Of a stretch of 64,000 nt of DNA, positions 20,468 through 32,090 are shown piece after piece (positions within the stretch are counted from its first letter, which is position 1; every line of letters begins with the position of its first letter). The position numbers and the translations under genes are program-made. This stretch comes from Anastrepha obliqua. Lineage: Eukaryota; Arthropoda; Insecta; Diptera; Tephritidae. The stretch covers positions 33,940,501 to 34,004,500 of the forward strand of contig NC_072896.1 in NCBI RefSeq assembly GCF_027943255.1. The letters are read 5' to 3'. The notes under the pieces were generated by a model, which saw only the letters and a program-made list of their open reading frames with translations, made no database searches and had not been told where the DNA came from.

Positions 20468-23400
20468 TTACAATTTTTCTACCTTCAGCAAAATGCCAGC
20501 CTCCGGCACTCTTACTAAACTAAATTTTGCAAATTCTATTTGTGTTGGTGTCTTCTCAGATAAGCTGAAGCGATAAGATTTCAGTAGAGTTATCAATCCT
20601 ACGCGCACTTGCATGCGCGCAAAACGTAGGCCAATACAATTGCGTGGTCCATCGCCGAAGCCGAGAAAAGCTTGCGGGTGACGCTTTTGCACTTCTTCTG
20701 GACTGAAGCGCTCGGGACGAAATTCTTCGGGATTTTCATAGATATCTGGATCGTAGTGTAACTCCTTCACTGGTATATGCACTCTTATGCCTTTCTCGAG
20801 TATAATATTCGTATCGGGCAATCTGTACTCCTCGACTGAGACACGGGTAAGCGCGGCCAGTGCTGGATATTTGCGTAGAGTTTCTGAAAGTAGAAAGCGG
20901 TTAAGAATTTATAATAATTTATGTCATCAAACAAAGAAAAATAAATGATTAATCCCTTCGACCGCGGCTTTTCTTGCTTTAATCTGAATATTTCCTACAA
21001 ATAGACGAAATTGCTCTCTGGAAATGGTGGGGTCGAACGCGTTAAGATACATAATAAGCACCTTCGATTCACCACTTCTCTGCTCACTATCTCTAAGTTC
21101 TGCTCACTTGACGAAAAATTTGCATGTAAAAGCAACAACAAAGCTATCGAGCAAGATTCGCCGTCTATGGGCTTAGTGCTTTGCGGACTATCTGCGGCTT
21201 CCGTACACTTTCCGATGATACTTTCTCCGTCACTGCAGGACTAATCCCGGTAGACATTTTGGTAAAAGAACTGCGGAGAGTATATATAAAGGTAACCGAA
21301 CTCTCTACCGTAAGGCGTAGAGATATTGCAGCATCGTTCGATGGCCTCTGTCAAGACCGGCGAAACAGATCACCTAAGGGTAGATGGACATATGAGTTAA
21401 TACCCATTCTTACGATGTTGTTAGAAAGAAGCTATGGCGGCACAAACTACTGCTTAACACAATTGCAATGGGGTATTTCGAAAATACTGAATTATATTTG
21501 GCCAAAACAGTTCACCAAACATCAATGCCCACGCTATGCTCCCAAAACTTTTAAAATCTTGAACGGAGAAAATATTGCAGATTTCATGCTGACATCATCT
21601 GATAACTGTAAGAGAATCTGTTGCACACGAAAATGCCTCAAAACTAACCTTTTCTCTTTTGTGGATGACAGTTGCAATTATAATGACACGCAGCGTTCAG
21701 CTGGACATATCTGCTCTCATCAATATTATGATCGACCTTCAGCCACTGAAAAGTTGTAAACTTACGAAGTACCTTCCGTGACAATGAACAAATGGAACTT
21801 CTGGGGCCACACATGCAGCATTTGGGAGAAGGAGTCAATAAAGGGCGCAGTTCGAGTTATTATAGTAAGCCGGTGAAGGTAAGCCAGTAGAAGGATGGTT
21901 CAATGCATAGAATACCACGCAGGTGGAGAAAGTACCTGATCCCTATTCACTTGGCAGGATTGGTTGAAGCAGTTCACGACTTGCCAAGTATGCTCTGGGT
22001 AGCTTCCGCATATACGCTTGAGAGCGACCTAAAGTGAGAAGGCGCCTGGCAGTAGATATTAAATGCACGTTCCTTTGCAAAAAATGTGGAGGCCAAACTA
22101 AGATATTTCAGCCAACACAGCCAAAACGGGTTGATAGCCTGACATGCAATGCTGCAAAAAGAGTTTGGTCAAAATTGGACATCAGGCGCTCAAAGGTGCA
22201 ACTTAATTATGATTAAGGAAAACGTCTCTATGTTAGTTGCTTTTATCAAAGGACATTGTTTGCTAGGTCGACATGCGCGAAGATTGAATGCACCTCATTT
22301 TGGCAGAAGATGCAAGAATTAGTACTGTTACTGTTCCGCGTGACATGCCATGAGGCTTAGATACTTTCTTGAATGATATCGATGACCTTAGGGATATCCA
22401 AGGTGAAGTCCTACATAAACTAGTCCGAGCTAAAATAAAAACGGGAGGACTTTCGTTCCGATAACTTCAAGTTTATTTATTCAAAATAGTCCCCTCCAGC
22501 CTCAATACACTGTTTTGCGCGATCTAAAAGCTTTTCGAAAGAGTGTTTTTCAAGTCACTGACCGGAATGTCGTTCAGGATGTCGGTACAAGCCTTTTTGA
22601 TGGCCTCTACGGACGCAAAACGTTTTCCTTTCATGGTCTATTGCAATTTTCCGAAAAGGTAGAAGTAAAAGGGAGCCATATCAGGCGAAGACGGTGAGTG
22701 ATTGATGGTTAAAATTCGATTTCTAGTCAAAAAATCAGTCACAAGAGTGGATCGATGAGATGGTGCATTGGTATGGAAAAAGCGCCAGCTTTCTCCTTCG
22801 CGGTATTCAGGGCGAAGTCGACGAATGCGATGCTGCAATTGCTTCAAAACGCCAAGATAGAAAATTGTATTGACGAATTAGCCCATTGGCACGAACTCCT
22901 TGTGAACAACTCCTTTGGAATCGTAAAAACAAATGAGCATCGACTTGATTTTTGACTTCTCCAAACGCGATGTTTTGGGTGGTGGCTCGTCTGGGGCCTT
23001 GCATTTGGCACTTTGACGCTTGATTTCAGGTTCTTGTTGGAAACACCACGTTTCATCAGCAGTAATAATGTTGTCAAGGAAGTTGTCGCCCCTTTAATGA
23101 CTTCTTTCGAATGTTGAATTCTGAGCAATTTTCGGTCCGCAGTTAACTTGTGCGGAATGAAACGTGCACAGACCTTTCGTAAGCTCAAGTGACCAGTTAA
23201 AATGCGCTAAATCGATGTTTTGGAAATATTCAACTCCGATTCCATGAATTTCAACGATGATTTCGGTTGATTTTTGATAAATTTACGAACAATTTCGATG
23301 GAGTTTTCGGTGGTCCCTGATTTTGGGCCCGTATGTTCCTTGTCATTTATGTTCACACAAGCATATCTGAAACGTGTAAACCACTGATGAACTCTGGCAC

Positions 23401-25142
23401 GGGATAGACGATCATCGCCATAAACTTTTTTCATCAATTCAAATGTTTCGGTAAACGTTTTACCGATTTTAAAACAAAATTTGATATTAGCTCTTTGGTC
23501 GCTTACACTGAACTGACTGTCTCCAAGCTTTCACTGGAAGTCAACTAGGAATGTGGCTTCCAACGCACTGACTTATTAAAGAGGTGGCGCCATCAAAAAC
23601 TGGACCAGATCAATGGGTTTGCATTTATAACAAAATGGTTTAACGAAGAGTAGCAGATAAACGGCTACTGGTGGTTTAGAGACCCACCTACCTACCCACC
23701 TACTAATAGACGTAGCGACATGATTAGAAGGTAAAATCATGGTTTTAAGGTCCACAACTGCAAATAGTACCAAATAGGGAGCTGAGGAAAGTATTAAAAA
23801 AAAGGACAACTTTATAAGGTAATTAGATCTGAGAAAACTAATCACATTTCACCTGCTGCGATGAGTCAATGAATCAATCTATCTACATATCCTGAGTACT
23901 TAACAAAAGGAAGCTATCGAAATAGAAACTGCATTCAACGCGAGATGGTTAGTTCTATAGCGAATAGCAGTGACTACGAGAGCATTAGGCATTTATCCTC
24001 CATTCTCCCTTAACATCCTCTAAATACACACACCTTTCTATTCACTAACTTCACTTACCACTTATGACTTGATCCAGGTAGTTCATTTCCATCATAGCTT
24101 CATAGGTCAATTCGCCATTGTGCTTCGCTAGTACGCTGACGATTTCAGCTCTCAACTTCTCCTGCACATGCGGATTTTTCGCCAACTCATACAGCCCATA
24201 ACTCATATTACTCGAACTGGTCTCAAATCCAGCAGCAAAAAACAAGAACACCTGACCCGCCATCGCTTCAATACTCATGCCTGGCATACCATTTGCATCC
24301 TTAGTATTCTTCAACTCAATCAACAAGTTCATGAAATCATTGCGCTGCAATTGCTGCTCTTCACGCATACGCACCGTCTCGCGCACCAAACGCTTCATAA
24401 ACTCAACGATGTCTGTGGGTAATCGTTTGATTTGGAAATACTTGAACCACTTAAATAGCACAGGATATGTTATCATTAGCAAGCGTAGACGTACGGAAAT
24501 GAAGTGCCGAAAGAAAATACGGCGACCTATTTGACGAAACTCTACATTAGGATCCTTTAGGCTGTTGCATTCCACACCGAAGACGCAATAGCCAATGACA
24601 TCAGTTGTATAGCGCGCCATCATATCGTGAATCTCAATAATGCCGTCCGGCACTTGTGATATATGCGCACTAAGGGCTTGTTCCAATTGGTGTGCCACCG
24701 ATATCAATGTGGGAAACATAAATTTCATTTTCGCCGATGTGAAGGTGGGTGTGAGTTTGGCGCGTAAAGGTCGCCACTTTTCACCGTGTAGGGTAAATAG
24801 ATTTGAGGCGAGTGCTTCGTCAGCACCACTATCAGAAGTACGATCAGTGAATTTATTGAAATCTTTGACTAGTATGGACTTGATTAGATCCAGATCGAGT
24901 ATGACGAGTATTGGTTTGGTGAAAATGTAGGTACCGACAAATTTGCCTCTACCACGGAATTGCTGATAGACCTCGTGCATGAGCTCTGCTCCGTGTATAG
25001 AACCCAATCGAAAGAAGTTGCCGAATAGGTAGTTCATTTTCAGTTGAGGCACACCCCGTACCTCCCAATATTGGTACTTGTATCGGAGGTAGCTGAGCAG
25101 CAGGGAGAAGAGTGAGGTGAAGATAATGAAGTAGAAATCCAT
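20468..25142 (-). CDS. Cyp6: cytochrome P450, CYP6 family (two exons)
   Basis: Coding exons are 24059-25142 and 20468-20883. The intron (20884-24058) has donor GTAAGT and a CTACTTTCAG acceptor, in phase 1, splitting the Glu of the ExxR motif. The joined product is 499 residues, normal for CYP6, with no stop. An N-terminal hydrophobic anchor (about 3-19, FYFIIFTSLFSLLLSYL) implies an endoplasmic reticulum microsomal mono-oxygenase. Motifs are WxxxR at 123-127, the I-helix oxygen-binding AGFETS from 304, ETLR at 362-365, PERF at 418-421 and heme-ligand FGDGPRNCIG at 437-446 (Cys444). The family metabolises plant compounds and insecticides; this gene's substrate is unknown. The start context CAAAATGG fits fly consensus. 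AATAAA signals occur at 20375-20380 and 20356-20361. It looks functional; the intron is swollen by mobile elements. Confidence 0.95.
21130..21480 (+). pseudogene. R1-like LINE fragment inside the CYP6 intron
   Basis: Antisense to the P450 gene, the frame reads ALRTICGFRTLSDDTFSVTA and GLIPVDILVKELRRVY. After a gap come KGRWTYELIPILTMLLERSY and GGTNYCLTQLQWG. These correspond to the post-RT region of R1-type LINEs (AYRTVSxxAxxVIAGxxPIxLLAxER, then TKGRWTxRLIPxI and GEVNYYLTQxLTGHG). About 190 codons stay open (21181-21759) but the residues after YLTQ are not recognisable. Confidence 0.65.
21760..22420. other. intronic sequence, unassigned
   Basis: Part of the CYP6 intron. No recognisable family; short open frames lack motifs. 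Confidence 0.4.
22421..23611 (-). mobile_element. dead mariner (DD34D) inside the CYP6 intron
   Basis: The reverse strand carries the whole transposase in pieces: MMKKVYGDDRLSRARVHQWF (about 23437), FIKNQPKSSLKFMESELNIS, LRKVCARFIPHKLTADRKLL, a decayed first-Asp region, LQHRIRRLRPEYREGESWRF, HTNAPSHRSTLVTDFL and SPSSPDMAPFYFYLF. The second catalytic Asp is Thr (HTNAPSH) and the third is Tyr (APFYFY); spacing is 34. Ends are decayed: GTCCGAGC-type at the left after TA 22421-22422, TGGTCCAG-type near 23611. It lies in the same orientation as the P450 gene. Clearly inactive. Confidence 0.88.
23616..24058 (-). other. remaining CYP6 intron, 5' part
   Basis: Unassigned intronic sequence up to the donor at 24058. 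No repeat family recognised. Confidence 0.5.
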
Positions 25143-25260
25143 TTTGCAACACTTGATTTGGCTGGCAGGACGACAGAGTTAAATGAAAACTTTAGTATTT
25201 TCTAATTTTCTTAATTTTGATATTATATTATTAGAAATTATTTTGAAGCTAAGTTTAACC
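25143..25260 (-). promoter_or_regulatory. upstream region of the CYP6 gene
   Basis: The sequence immediately before the ATG is AT-rich, with a TATA-like stretch (ATAATATAATAT near 25218-25230 on the minus strand). No transcription start motif can be fixed with confidence. Confidence 0.3.
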
Positions 25261-25454
25261 CTTTTTTTAATTTTTTTTTTTTTTGGAAAATATTATGATG
25301 AAATATTTGAAGCTAATTTTTTTTTGTCAATCCTTTTGTTAATAAAACTTTCCCTATCTAATTTTCAATAAATAAATAAAATAAATACCATAACCAACCC
25401 TTCGACTTGATAGAATTTCACTCAAGCCTAACTATATAGTAGATAGAAATCTTA

Positions 25455-27300
25455 TCTCTACGTCACAACATGCCTACACGAAAGGGAAATCGGTAGAGCC
25501 AGTTTTACATTACCGGCAGAGAGATTACTGCACAAACAGGAATTTACTTTGGCCGCTTTCCTTGATATTGAATTACTGCAGCACTCACTAATCTTGGAGA
25601 AGAACCGGGCTTGGGAGGCTTCATTGGCAAAATGCTTAAAAGCAGACTCATTGAAGCGGAAGTAGGAGAATCGGCGCTCAGGAAATTGGTAAGTTGAGGT
25701 ACACCGCAAGGTGGAGTCCTCTCACCCTTTTTATGGAACGCAGTTGTAAATAAACTTCTGTTAATATTGGAATCGGTGGGCTGTAAGGTGAAAGCTTATG
25801 CCGATGATGTTGTTATCGCTGTTGCCGGTAAATTTGTATCTACATTAAGAGACCTAATACAAAATGCTCTAGATGTACTTTCTAGGTGGGCAGAATAGTG
25901 TGGTTTAGGAGTCAACCCAGACAAAACACAACTCATATTGTTCACTAGGAAACACAGAATCCCTCAGCTAAGTCCAATTGTTCTCAAGGGGGAAGCTCTT
26001 GTGATTTCGGACGAAACCAAGTACTTAGGACTAAACATAGATAGGAAACTGACTTGGAAGTCAAACATCTTAGAAAGAGTCAGGAAAGCGAACCTAGCCT
26101 TTTATGCCTGTAAGAGAGCTTTAGGTAAGGCCTGGGGAATTAAACCTGAGGTGGCTCATTGGCTTTGCACTGCTGTCGTCAGACCCATTCTTCTATATGG
26201 AAATGTTGTCTGGTGGTGTGCTATGCATAAAAAAACCTATTCTAGTTTATTGAATATGTGGCGTCATGAAAACCACGTCATCCATGGCTTTGGACATCAT
26301 GCTACATCTGCCACCCCTAGATCTCTTCTGCAAATACTCAGCGGCCTGTTCCGCGTTAAGGCTCAAAGCGAGTTCACAATGGAGGAGTGTCACACATGGA
26401 CTCCTCAACCATCTTAGACTCCTACACGGACATACCCAGTGACTTGGACTATCACCCTCCCATTCTTTGCTTCGAAAGGAATTTCCTAATGAAAATCCCT
26501 TCTAGACTGGAATGGCTTGAAGAAGATCCAACACCCAACACACCCGTTAAGTTCTACACGGACGGATCTAAAGTGGACACCGGTGTAGGATCAGGGTTAT
26601 TTTGCGAAAAGCTTTCTATTAGTAAATCCTTTAAACTACCGGATCACTGTAGTGTTTTTTAAGCGTACATAAATGGTATTCATGAAGCCTTAAAATGGTT
26701 AAAGATAAACAGAATATTATCAAAGGATATATCAGGGAACTGTAGGGCAGACAAACTGGCAAGAGAAGGTATCTGTATGCCAGACATAAGTAATTTTATG
26801 GAGATACCTCTCGCAACTTGTAAGCTTCTCATTAAGGACGCATTAATCAGTTCTGCAAATCAAAGATGGATTGGCGTTAACACCTGTGAAATTGCTAGGC
26901 AAACATGGCCAAGGCTAAATTAACGTCTGTCCAAGAGTATTATAAAACTGAATAGACTTCAAATCAGGATCTTAGTAGGGGCCCTCATAGGACATTGTCG
27001 CATAGGAAATCATGCAAGGAGATTAGGTGTTTACATGCACGATTTCTGTCGTAACTGTAGGAATGAGGAGGAGTTGGAAACAATTCAACACCTTTTTTGC
27101 ACATGCCCGGCTCTAGTCCGAAGCAGGAAACGATTTTTAAAATCCTTCTCCTTAACAAATATAGATAATCTATACACTTTAGGTATTAACAACCTTTTAC
27201 GCTTTGTCAAAAGCTCAGGATGGTTCAATATGGAGAGGGAAACGTAGCCCAGCCCCCGCGGCTCACAACGGACCCATTTCGTGGTCTAAGTGTCATCGAT
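25455..27300 (+). pseudogene. RNase H-bearing LINE ORF2 remnant (I-superfamily-like)
   Basis: In order: a decayed QHAYTKGKS-type RT block, GGFIGKMLKSRLIEAEVGES, GTPQGGVLSPFLWNAVVN, the catalytic KAYADDVVIAVAG near 25795, CGLGVNPDKTQLILFTRK, TKYLGLNIDRKLTWKSNILE and VVRPILLYGNVVWWC. An RNase H start follows (VKFYTDGSKVDTGVGSGLF near 26550). The middle of RNase H is deleted: the frame jumps from ALKWLKINR to SGNCRADKLAREGI near 26730. It ends with LVGALIGHCRIGNHARRLGV and a zinc-knuckle-like C-x2-C ... H-x4-C (FCRNCRNEEELETIQHLFC). YADD and GTPQGG identify a LINE RT. Stops and frameshifts throughout. Confidence 0.85.
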
Positions 27301-27339
27301 GTTTCTATGTGCGATGCTGCTGCCAAGCCTAACCTAACT

Positions 27340-28025
27340 TAGTCCCTTCGTTTTAATAAAACTCACTTAACTACTACCATGAAATATTTTTTGCCTAAAA
27401 TTTTCTAATTTTATTAAAAATATGTATTGAATCGCAGAGTCTTTTTGGAACGTGTTATCGTTTATTCGATCAAACAGGAAGTGAAAAATGTGTATTCAAT
27501 GAATTGACATAATTGACATTTAGTCTGGGTAATATAATATAGGTGACGTCAGATTTGTGATATATTATCCATTTCAACAAATTTGTTATTCTTTTATATT
27601 AATAAAATTTACTTTATATAATTTTTTATGATTTTGTTTTTACTTTTTAAATTTTTACTGAAATAGATTTTGCTTAAAGATTTGTTGTTTATTAGTTGTT
27701 TCATCTTAATAAAACTTTTTTTTTTTTTGTAAATGTTACCGTGAAATGTTTTTAGCTACAAATTTGGTTATTCATCTTTTCTTTGTGTCAATAAAATACT
27801 TTTTTTTATAATTTATATTTCTAATCATTTTTAATAATATTAAAATATTTTATTTTTTATTATTATTGCTGTACCTATTTTTTTTTTAATACTATTATAA
27901 AATATTTTTAGCCTGAAGTTTTGGTAGTTATTATTTCTTGTTATTAAGAAAATGTGTTCTACTTAATTTTTTATTTGTTTTTAGTCAATATTTCAGTTTC
28001 GTTTTGTCAATTTTATTATGAAATA
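27340..28025. repeat. degenerate AT-rich tandem repeat, block 1
   Basis: Units share an anchor like GAAATATTTTTAGCTT followed by a TTTGTTATTTATT-type segment and TTAATAAAATTTAC. Anchors occur near 27392, 27671, 27752 and 27900. The same unit resumes after inserted elements at 30517 and 32089. Highly diverged. No gene. Confidence 0.6.
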
Positions 28026-28027
28026 TA

Positions 28028-28895
28028 AAGGGTGATTAAATTTCAAGCGCCGATGTTCTGCATTTCATTTGACATTTTTCAAATTCAGACTAACTCAATT
28101 TGAACCATGGAAAGCCCCTTGACCATTTCAAGCGTCGTCAATGGTCAGAATTGTGGCAGGAAATGGCAACAGTGAATGATCAATTTTTGAAGAAAATCAT
28201 CTTCAGTGATGAGGCGCATTTTCACCTCAGTGGATTCGTCAATAAGCAGAATTGCCGTTTGCCGCATTTGGGCGAGTGATAATCCAAGAGTGATTGCCGA
28301 AAAACTAATGCACCCACAAAGAGTGACTGTTTGGTGCGGTTTATGGGCCGGCGGCATCATTGGGCCGTATTTTTTCCAAAATGAGGCTATGAATAGTGTT
28401 CGCTATCGTGGCCCGAATTGAAAGATATTCATGTGGACGATATGTGGTTTGAACAGGGCGGTGCCACTTGTCACACAACTAACGGAACAATGGCTCTTTT
28501 GCGCGAAAAATTTGATGGCCGAATAATCTCACGTCGCGGCGATGTCAATTGGCCACCAAGATCATGTGATTTGACACCGTTAGACTTCTTTCTTTGGGGT
28601 TATTTGAAAGGAAAGGTGTACGTCGATTAGCCAGCAACAATTCAAGAGCTAAAGGATAAGATAATTCGGCACATTAACGGCATAGAACCTCAATTATGCC
28701 TCAGCGTCATCGAAAATTTGGAACATCGGATTAAGGAGTGCCGCGGAGGCCGCGGCGGCCATTTGGCCGATATATTGTTTTATGCGTTATTGAGCCATAC
28801 CAATATTATCATAGTGAAGAGAAAGAACAATAATTTTTTAAACAAATGGTATTTTATTCAAAATCAGCACTGGCCCTTGAAACTTAACCACCCTT
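28028..28895 (+). mobile_element. rosa-type DD41D mariner, copy 2, N-terminally deleted
   Basis: The TIR AAGGGTGATTAAATTTCAAG at 28028 and its complement ending 28895 are flanked by TA (28026-28027 and 28896-28897). The start codon region is followed at once by a stretch equivalent to LDHFKRRQWSE, so the whole DNA-binding half is missing. The catalytic part survives: ATVNDQFLKKIIFSDEAHFH (first Asp), QGGATCHTTNG at the second site (D changed to G) and NWPPRSCDLTPLDFFLWGYL (third Asp, 41 residues later). A TAG interrupts KVYVD at about 28628, a 41-bp deletion hits the VTVNSVRYREM region, and the tail CRGGRGGHLADILFYA has lost its stop. Confidence 0.9.
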
Positions 28896-28915
28896 TATAT
28901 AATAGTAATGCACAT

Positions 28916-29180
28916 CTAGTTCTGATTGGGAACTGGTTTATAGAGGATCAGTTAAGGACTCGTTCGTAACTAATTAAAAATGCATATGATTGATTCCTTC
29001 AAGTAAATAGTAATACAACTCTGATTGGTCACTAATTCTGATTGTGAACTAGTTCATAATGGACCAGTTATGGTACTAGTTCGTAAATAATTAAAAAAAA
29101 TCATATGATTGATACCTTCAATAGTCTAATTTTCATAAAGTTTGAAGCAAATGGTAATACATTACTGATTAGTCATTTCG
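28916..29180. repeat. imperfect tandem duplication, ~120-bp unit
   Basis: The pattern CTGATTGGGAACTGGTTTAT, then GACTCGTTCGTAACTAATTA, then CATATGATTGATTCCTTCAA (28920-29001) recurs as CTGATTGTGAACTAGTTCAT, then TACTAGTTCGTAAATAATTA, then CATATGATTGATACCTTCAA (29037-29122). Two diverged units. Confidence 0.75.
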
Positions 29181-29287
29181 TAACTGGTACAATTATAGTG
29201 AGTCTGAGACCAGCTCGCAAGCTGGCATGTGAGCTGAGTTCTTTGGCTATTCATATGCAAACCTACCCATATGTATACATACATGCC

Positions 29288-30476
29288 AAGAATGATAGAA
29301 AGAAGATTGCGCCCATCAGAGCGTACGTGACGTCACGTTTGCTGAGTTGCGCAGTATTGCCAACCATTTGCTCTTCGCAATAAATTTAGTGCTTTTTTAT
29401 ACCGAAAATGCGAAAATTTTGAAGTTTCGCGTTTGTTTCTTTTTTTTAATTTAAAGCTACCGAAACTTTAGGTTAAAAAACAAACTATATTATTAAACAA
29501 AAAAGGTTAAAAAACGTCACTCTGAGAAGATTTTAGTGCTAATGAAAATTAGTTGGTTTTTATAAAATTTGATATTTTGAAAGTGTGAATTTAAGTTTTG
29601 GCTCCATTTAAGGTTATGCAAAAATATTAAATGCCCCTCTCTCAACTCTTCTTAAGATTGAAAACCTTTTTACACATTTTAAAAAGCCTTTGAATTTATT
29701 GAATGCGAATTAAAACCATAGAGGTGTAATCGTTTCTTCCGGTCATCAATCCTTAGTGAGACATAGGATATTAAAACTTATACTATACTATACTATACAG
29801 AAAATACTAAAGAAACCATACTGACATTTTTACAAAAAGAGTACCTTATCTAGTTACATAACTTCAAGTATAGCAAAAGAGGTCGTTCCCTTAACAAAAG
29901 AGTCTCGCTTAAAAAAAAAACTCATAAATTAAATTATACATAAGCATAACACATTTATTTAAAAAAACGCACATTTTAAAGACAATTTGTCACGCATACA
30001 AAGTTCTTTAAGTGATTCAATAAAAATTTGTTGGGTTATTTTCTTTGAATGGGCATTTTAGTGCGTTTTTATATCCAAAGCTGGGCAACACTGCAGTAGC
30101 GAGAGAGAGATTTGACTGCCGAAAGCAGAAGAACACCAACAACACCTGCAATCGCGGGCAGATGTTAAAAAGAAGTAAAGCTAAATAAAACTGAGTGAAT
30201 TATTTAAATAATTATTAAAAAATGTATATTTCACAAAATTATAAACATGACATTTTAATTAGAACAATTAGAAAAATGTCATGAAGAAAGAACTAAAACT
30301 CCGAGACACAAAATAATAAAAATAACAAAAAAAAAAAATGATAAATCAAGTTACGAAAATGGTAATCTGACCATACTGGAGCTAAAATCACGTAACTAGT
30401 TGTCAAATTCGCTGAGCGCAAAGTAACGGGACCACGATAGGCGCCACCTCATTATTCTTTCCATCATGCATACATG
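29288..30476 (+). repeat. 1.2-kb unclassified repeat, copy 2 (complete)
   Basis: The start CCAAGAATGATAGAAAGAAG and end TTCTTTCCATCATG form a short imperfect inverted repeat (ATGATAGAAAGAA against ATGATGGAAAGAA). CATACATGCCAA lies just outside both ends and may be a target duplication, though similar bases precede copy 1. Inside are a TGACGTCACG motif, an AT-rich middle and GCAACACTGCAGTAGCGAGA. No transposase or long frame. It probably represents a non-autonomous DNA element; the family is unassigned. Confidence 0.75.
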
Positions 30477-30516
30477 CCAACATATGAGTCAGTGCTGCTT
30501 TGATGCATGTTTGTGG

Positions 30517-31191
30517 GCGTTGTTAGGAAATATTTTTAGCTTATAGTTTTGTTATTTATTATTCCTTTTGTCTTAGTAAAATTAACCTATCCCATGTTTT
30601 GTTTTTTTTTGTTTCATTTTTATTTTTTTATAATAATACTATGAAATAGTTTTGGCTTACAACTTTGTTATGTTTTATTTCTTTTTATTAATAAAATTTA
30701 CCTACATAATTTTTTATTTCTTTCTTTTAGTATTTTTGTTTTTTAGAAAAATGTTGTTGTCAAATGTTTTTAGCGGTAATTTTATTTATTTAATAGTTCT
30801 TCGTCTTCATGAAATGTAGTTAACATTTCTTATTATTTTTTTTTTTAGTATAATTTTTTTTTAATATTATGGTGAAATATTTTTAGCTTAAATAAATTTG
30901 TCATTGCTTTGTTTGAAGAAAATTTATTTTATTAATATTTTTTTAAGATTTCATTAAAACTATTTTTGCCTTTTCTCATTTTCTCATTTTCTATTTGTTT
31001 TATTGATATTTTATTTTTTTTGTAAAATTTTATTAGAATTTTTATCAACTTAAAGCATTTCTATTTATTATTCATTTTTTAATGTTTTATATTCAATTTT
31101 TTTTAACATCATTATAAATATTTTTAGCTTCTTTATTATTCCTCTCATAACAAATTTACCAATTTAATTTTTTTTAATTTTTTTGTGTTAA
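30517..31191. repeat. degenerate AT-rich tandem repeat, block 2
   Basis: Anchors of the GAAATATTTTTAGCTT type occur at 30527, 30643, 30761 and 30874 (spacing 113-118 bp), then less regularly at about 31034 and 31114. Same unit as blocks 1 and 3. No gene. Confidence 0.65.
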
Positions 31192-31193
31192 TA

Positions 31194-32088
31194 CAGGGTG
31201 GGTCATATAGTGTTTGCTTTTTGAACCACCTATTTTTTTGAGAATGGTAACACAAATGACATGTCAAATGCGTTCATAATTTACTTAAGGGTTTGACATT
31301 TACGAAATGGGACGCTATACGCTTGAACAAAATTGGGAAATATTGAAAACCTATTTCCAAAGTGGTGAGTCGTCTTCTTCTTTTCTGATTTTTACATCGG
31401 TGGCTATGTCAATAACCAAAATTGTCGGATTTGGGGCTCAGAAAATACACACGTTACTGTAGAGAAGCAAATGCATCCACAAAGAGTCACTGTTTGGTGC
31501 GGTTTTTGGTCTGGCGCCATCATCGGGCCATTTTTTTCGAAAATGAGCGAGGAGCTGCGGTTACAGTAAATGGCGAACGTTTCCGTGACATGCTCAACGA
31601 GTTGTTTCCAAAAATTGAAGAGGATGACATGGACGACATTTGGTTTCAACAGGACGGTGCAACTTGTCACACTGCCAAAGTTACACTCGAACTTTTGGCT
31701 ACCATTTTTGAAAACCGAATAATCAGCCGAAATTCCGATATCAATTGGCCGCCTCGGAGCTGTGATTTAAGCCCGTTGGACTAATTTTTGTGGAGAGCCC
31801 TTAAGGGCAAATGCTATGCGAACTATTCCGAGACGATTGATGCTTTAAAACACAAAATCGAAGTTGCCATTTATGAAATTGGGGCCCAAACAATCGAAAA
31901 TGTGCTTAAAAATTGGGTTAATCAAATGGCCTACTATAAAGCCAGTCGTGGCAGTCATTTGAACGATATTATTTTTCATTCATAAATGGCATGTTCAATC
32001 TTTAAAACAAAAAAAAAGATTTGAAAAAATATTGATCAGTTTTTTTTTATAGCCGATTCAAAAAGCAAATTTTACATGGCCCAATATG
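31194..32088 (+). mobile_element. second DD41D mariner lineage, N-terminally deleted
   Basis: Terminal repeats CAGGGTGGGTCATATAGTGT and the complement of the right end share the core TTTGCTTTTTGAA. TA flanks lie at 31192-31193 and 32089-32090. The protein starts MGRYTLEQNWEILKTYFQSG (31305) and then jumps to the first-Asp neighbourhood, so the DNA-binding part is deleted. Next come HPQRVTVWCGFW, an indel near 31535, then IWFQQDGATCHTAK and INWPPRSCDLSPLD, with 41 residues between second and third Asp. A stop follows at once where Phe is expected (D-stop-FLW). The last part (LKGKCYANYSETIDALKHKI ... RGSHLNDIIFHS) is intact. About 60 percent or less similar to the rosa copies by eye. Confidence 0.9.
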
Positions 32089-32090
32089 TA

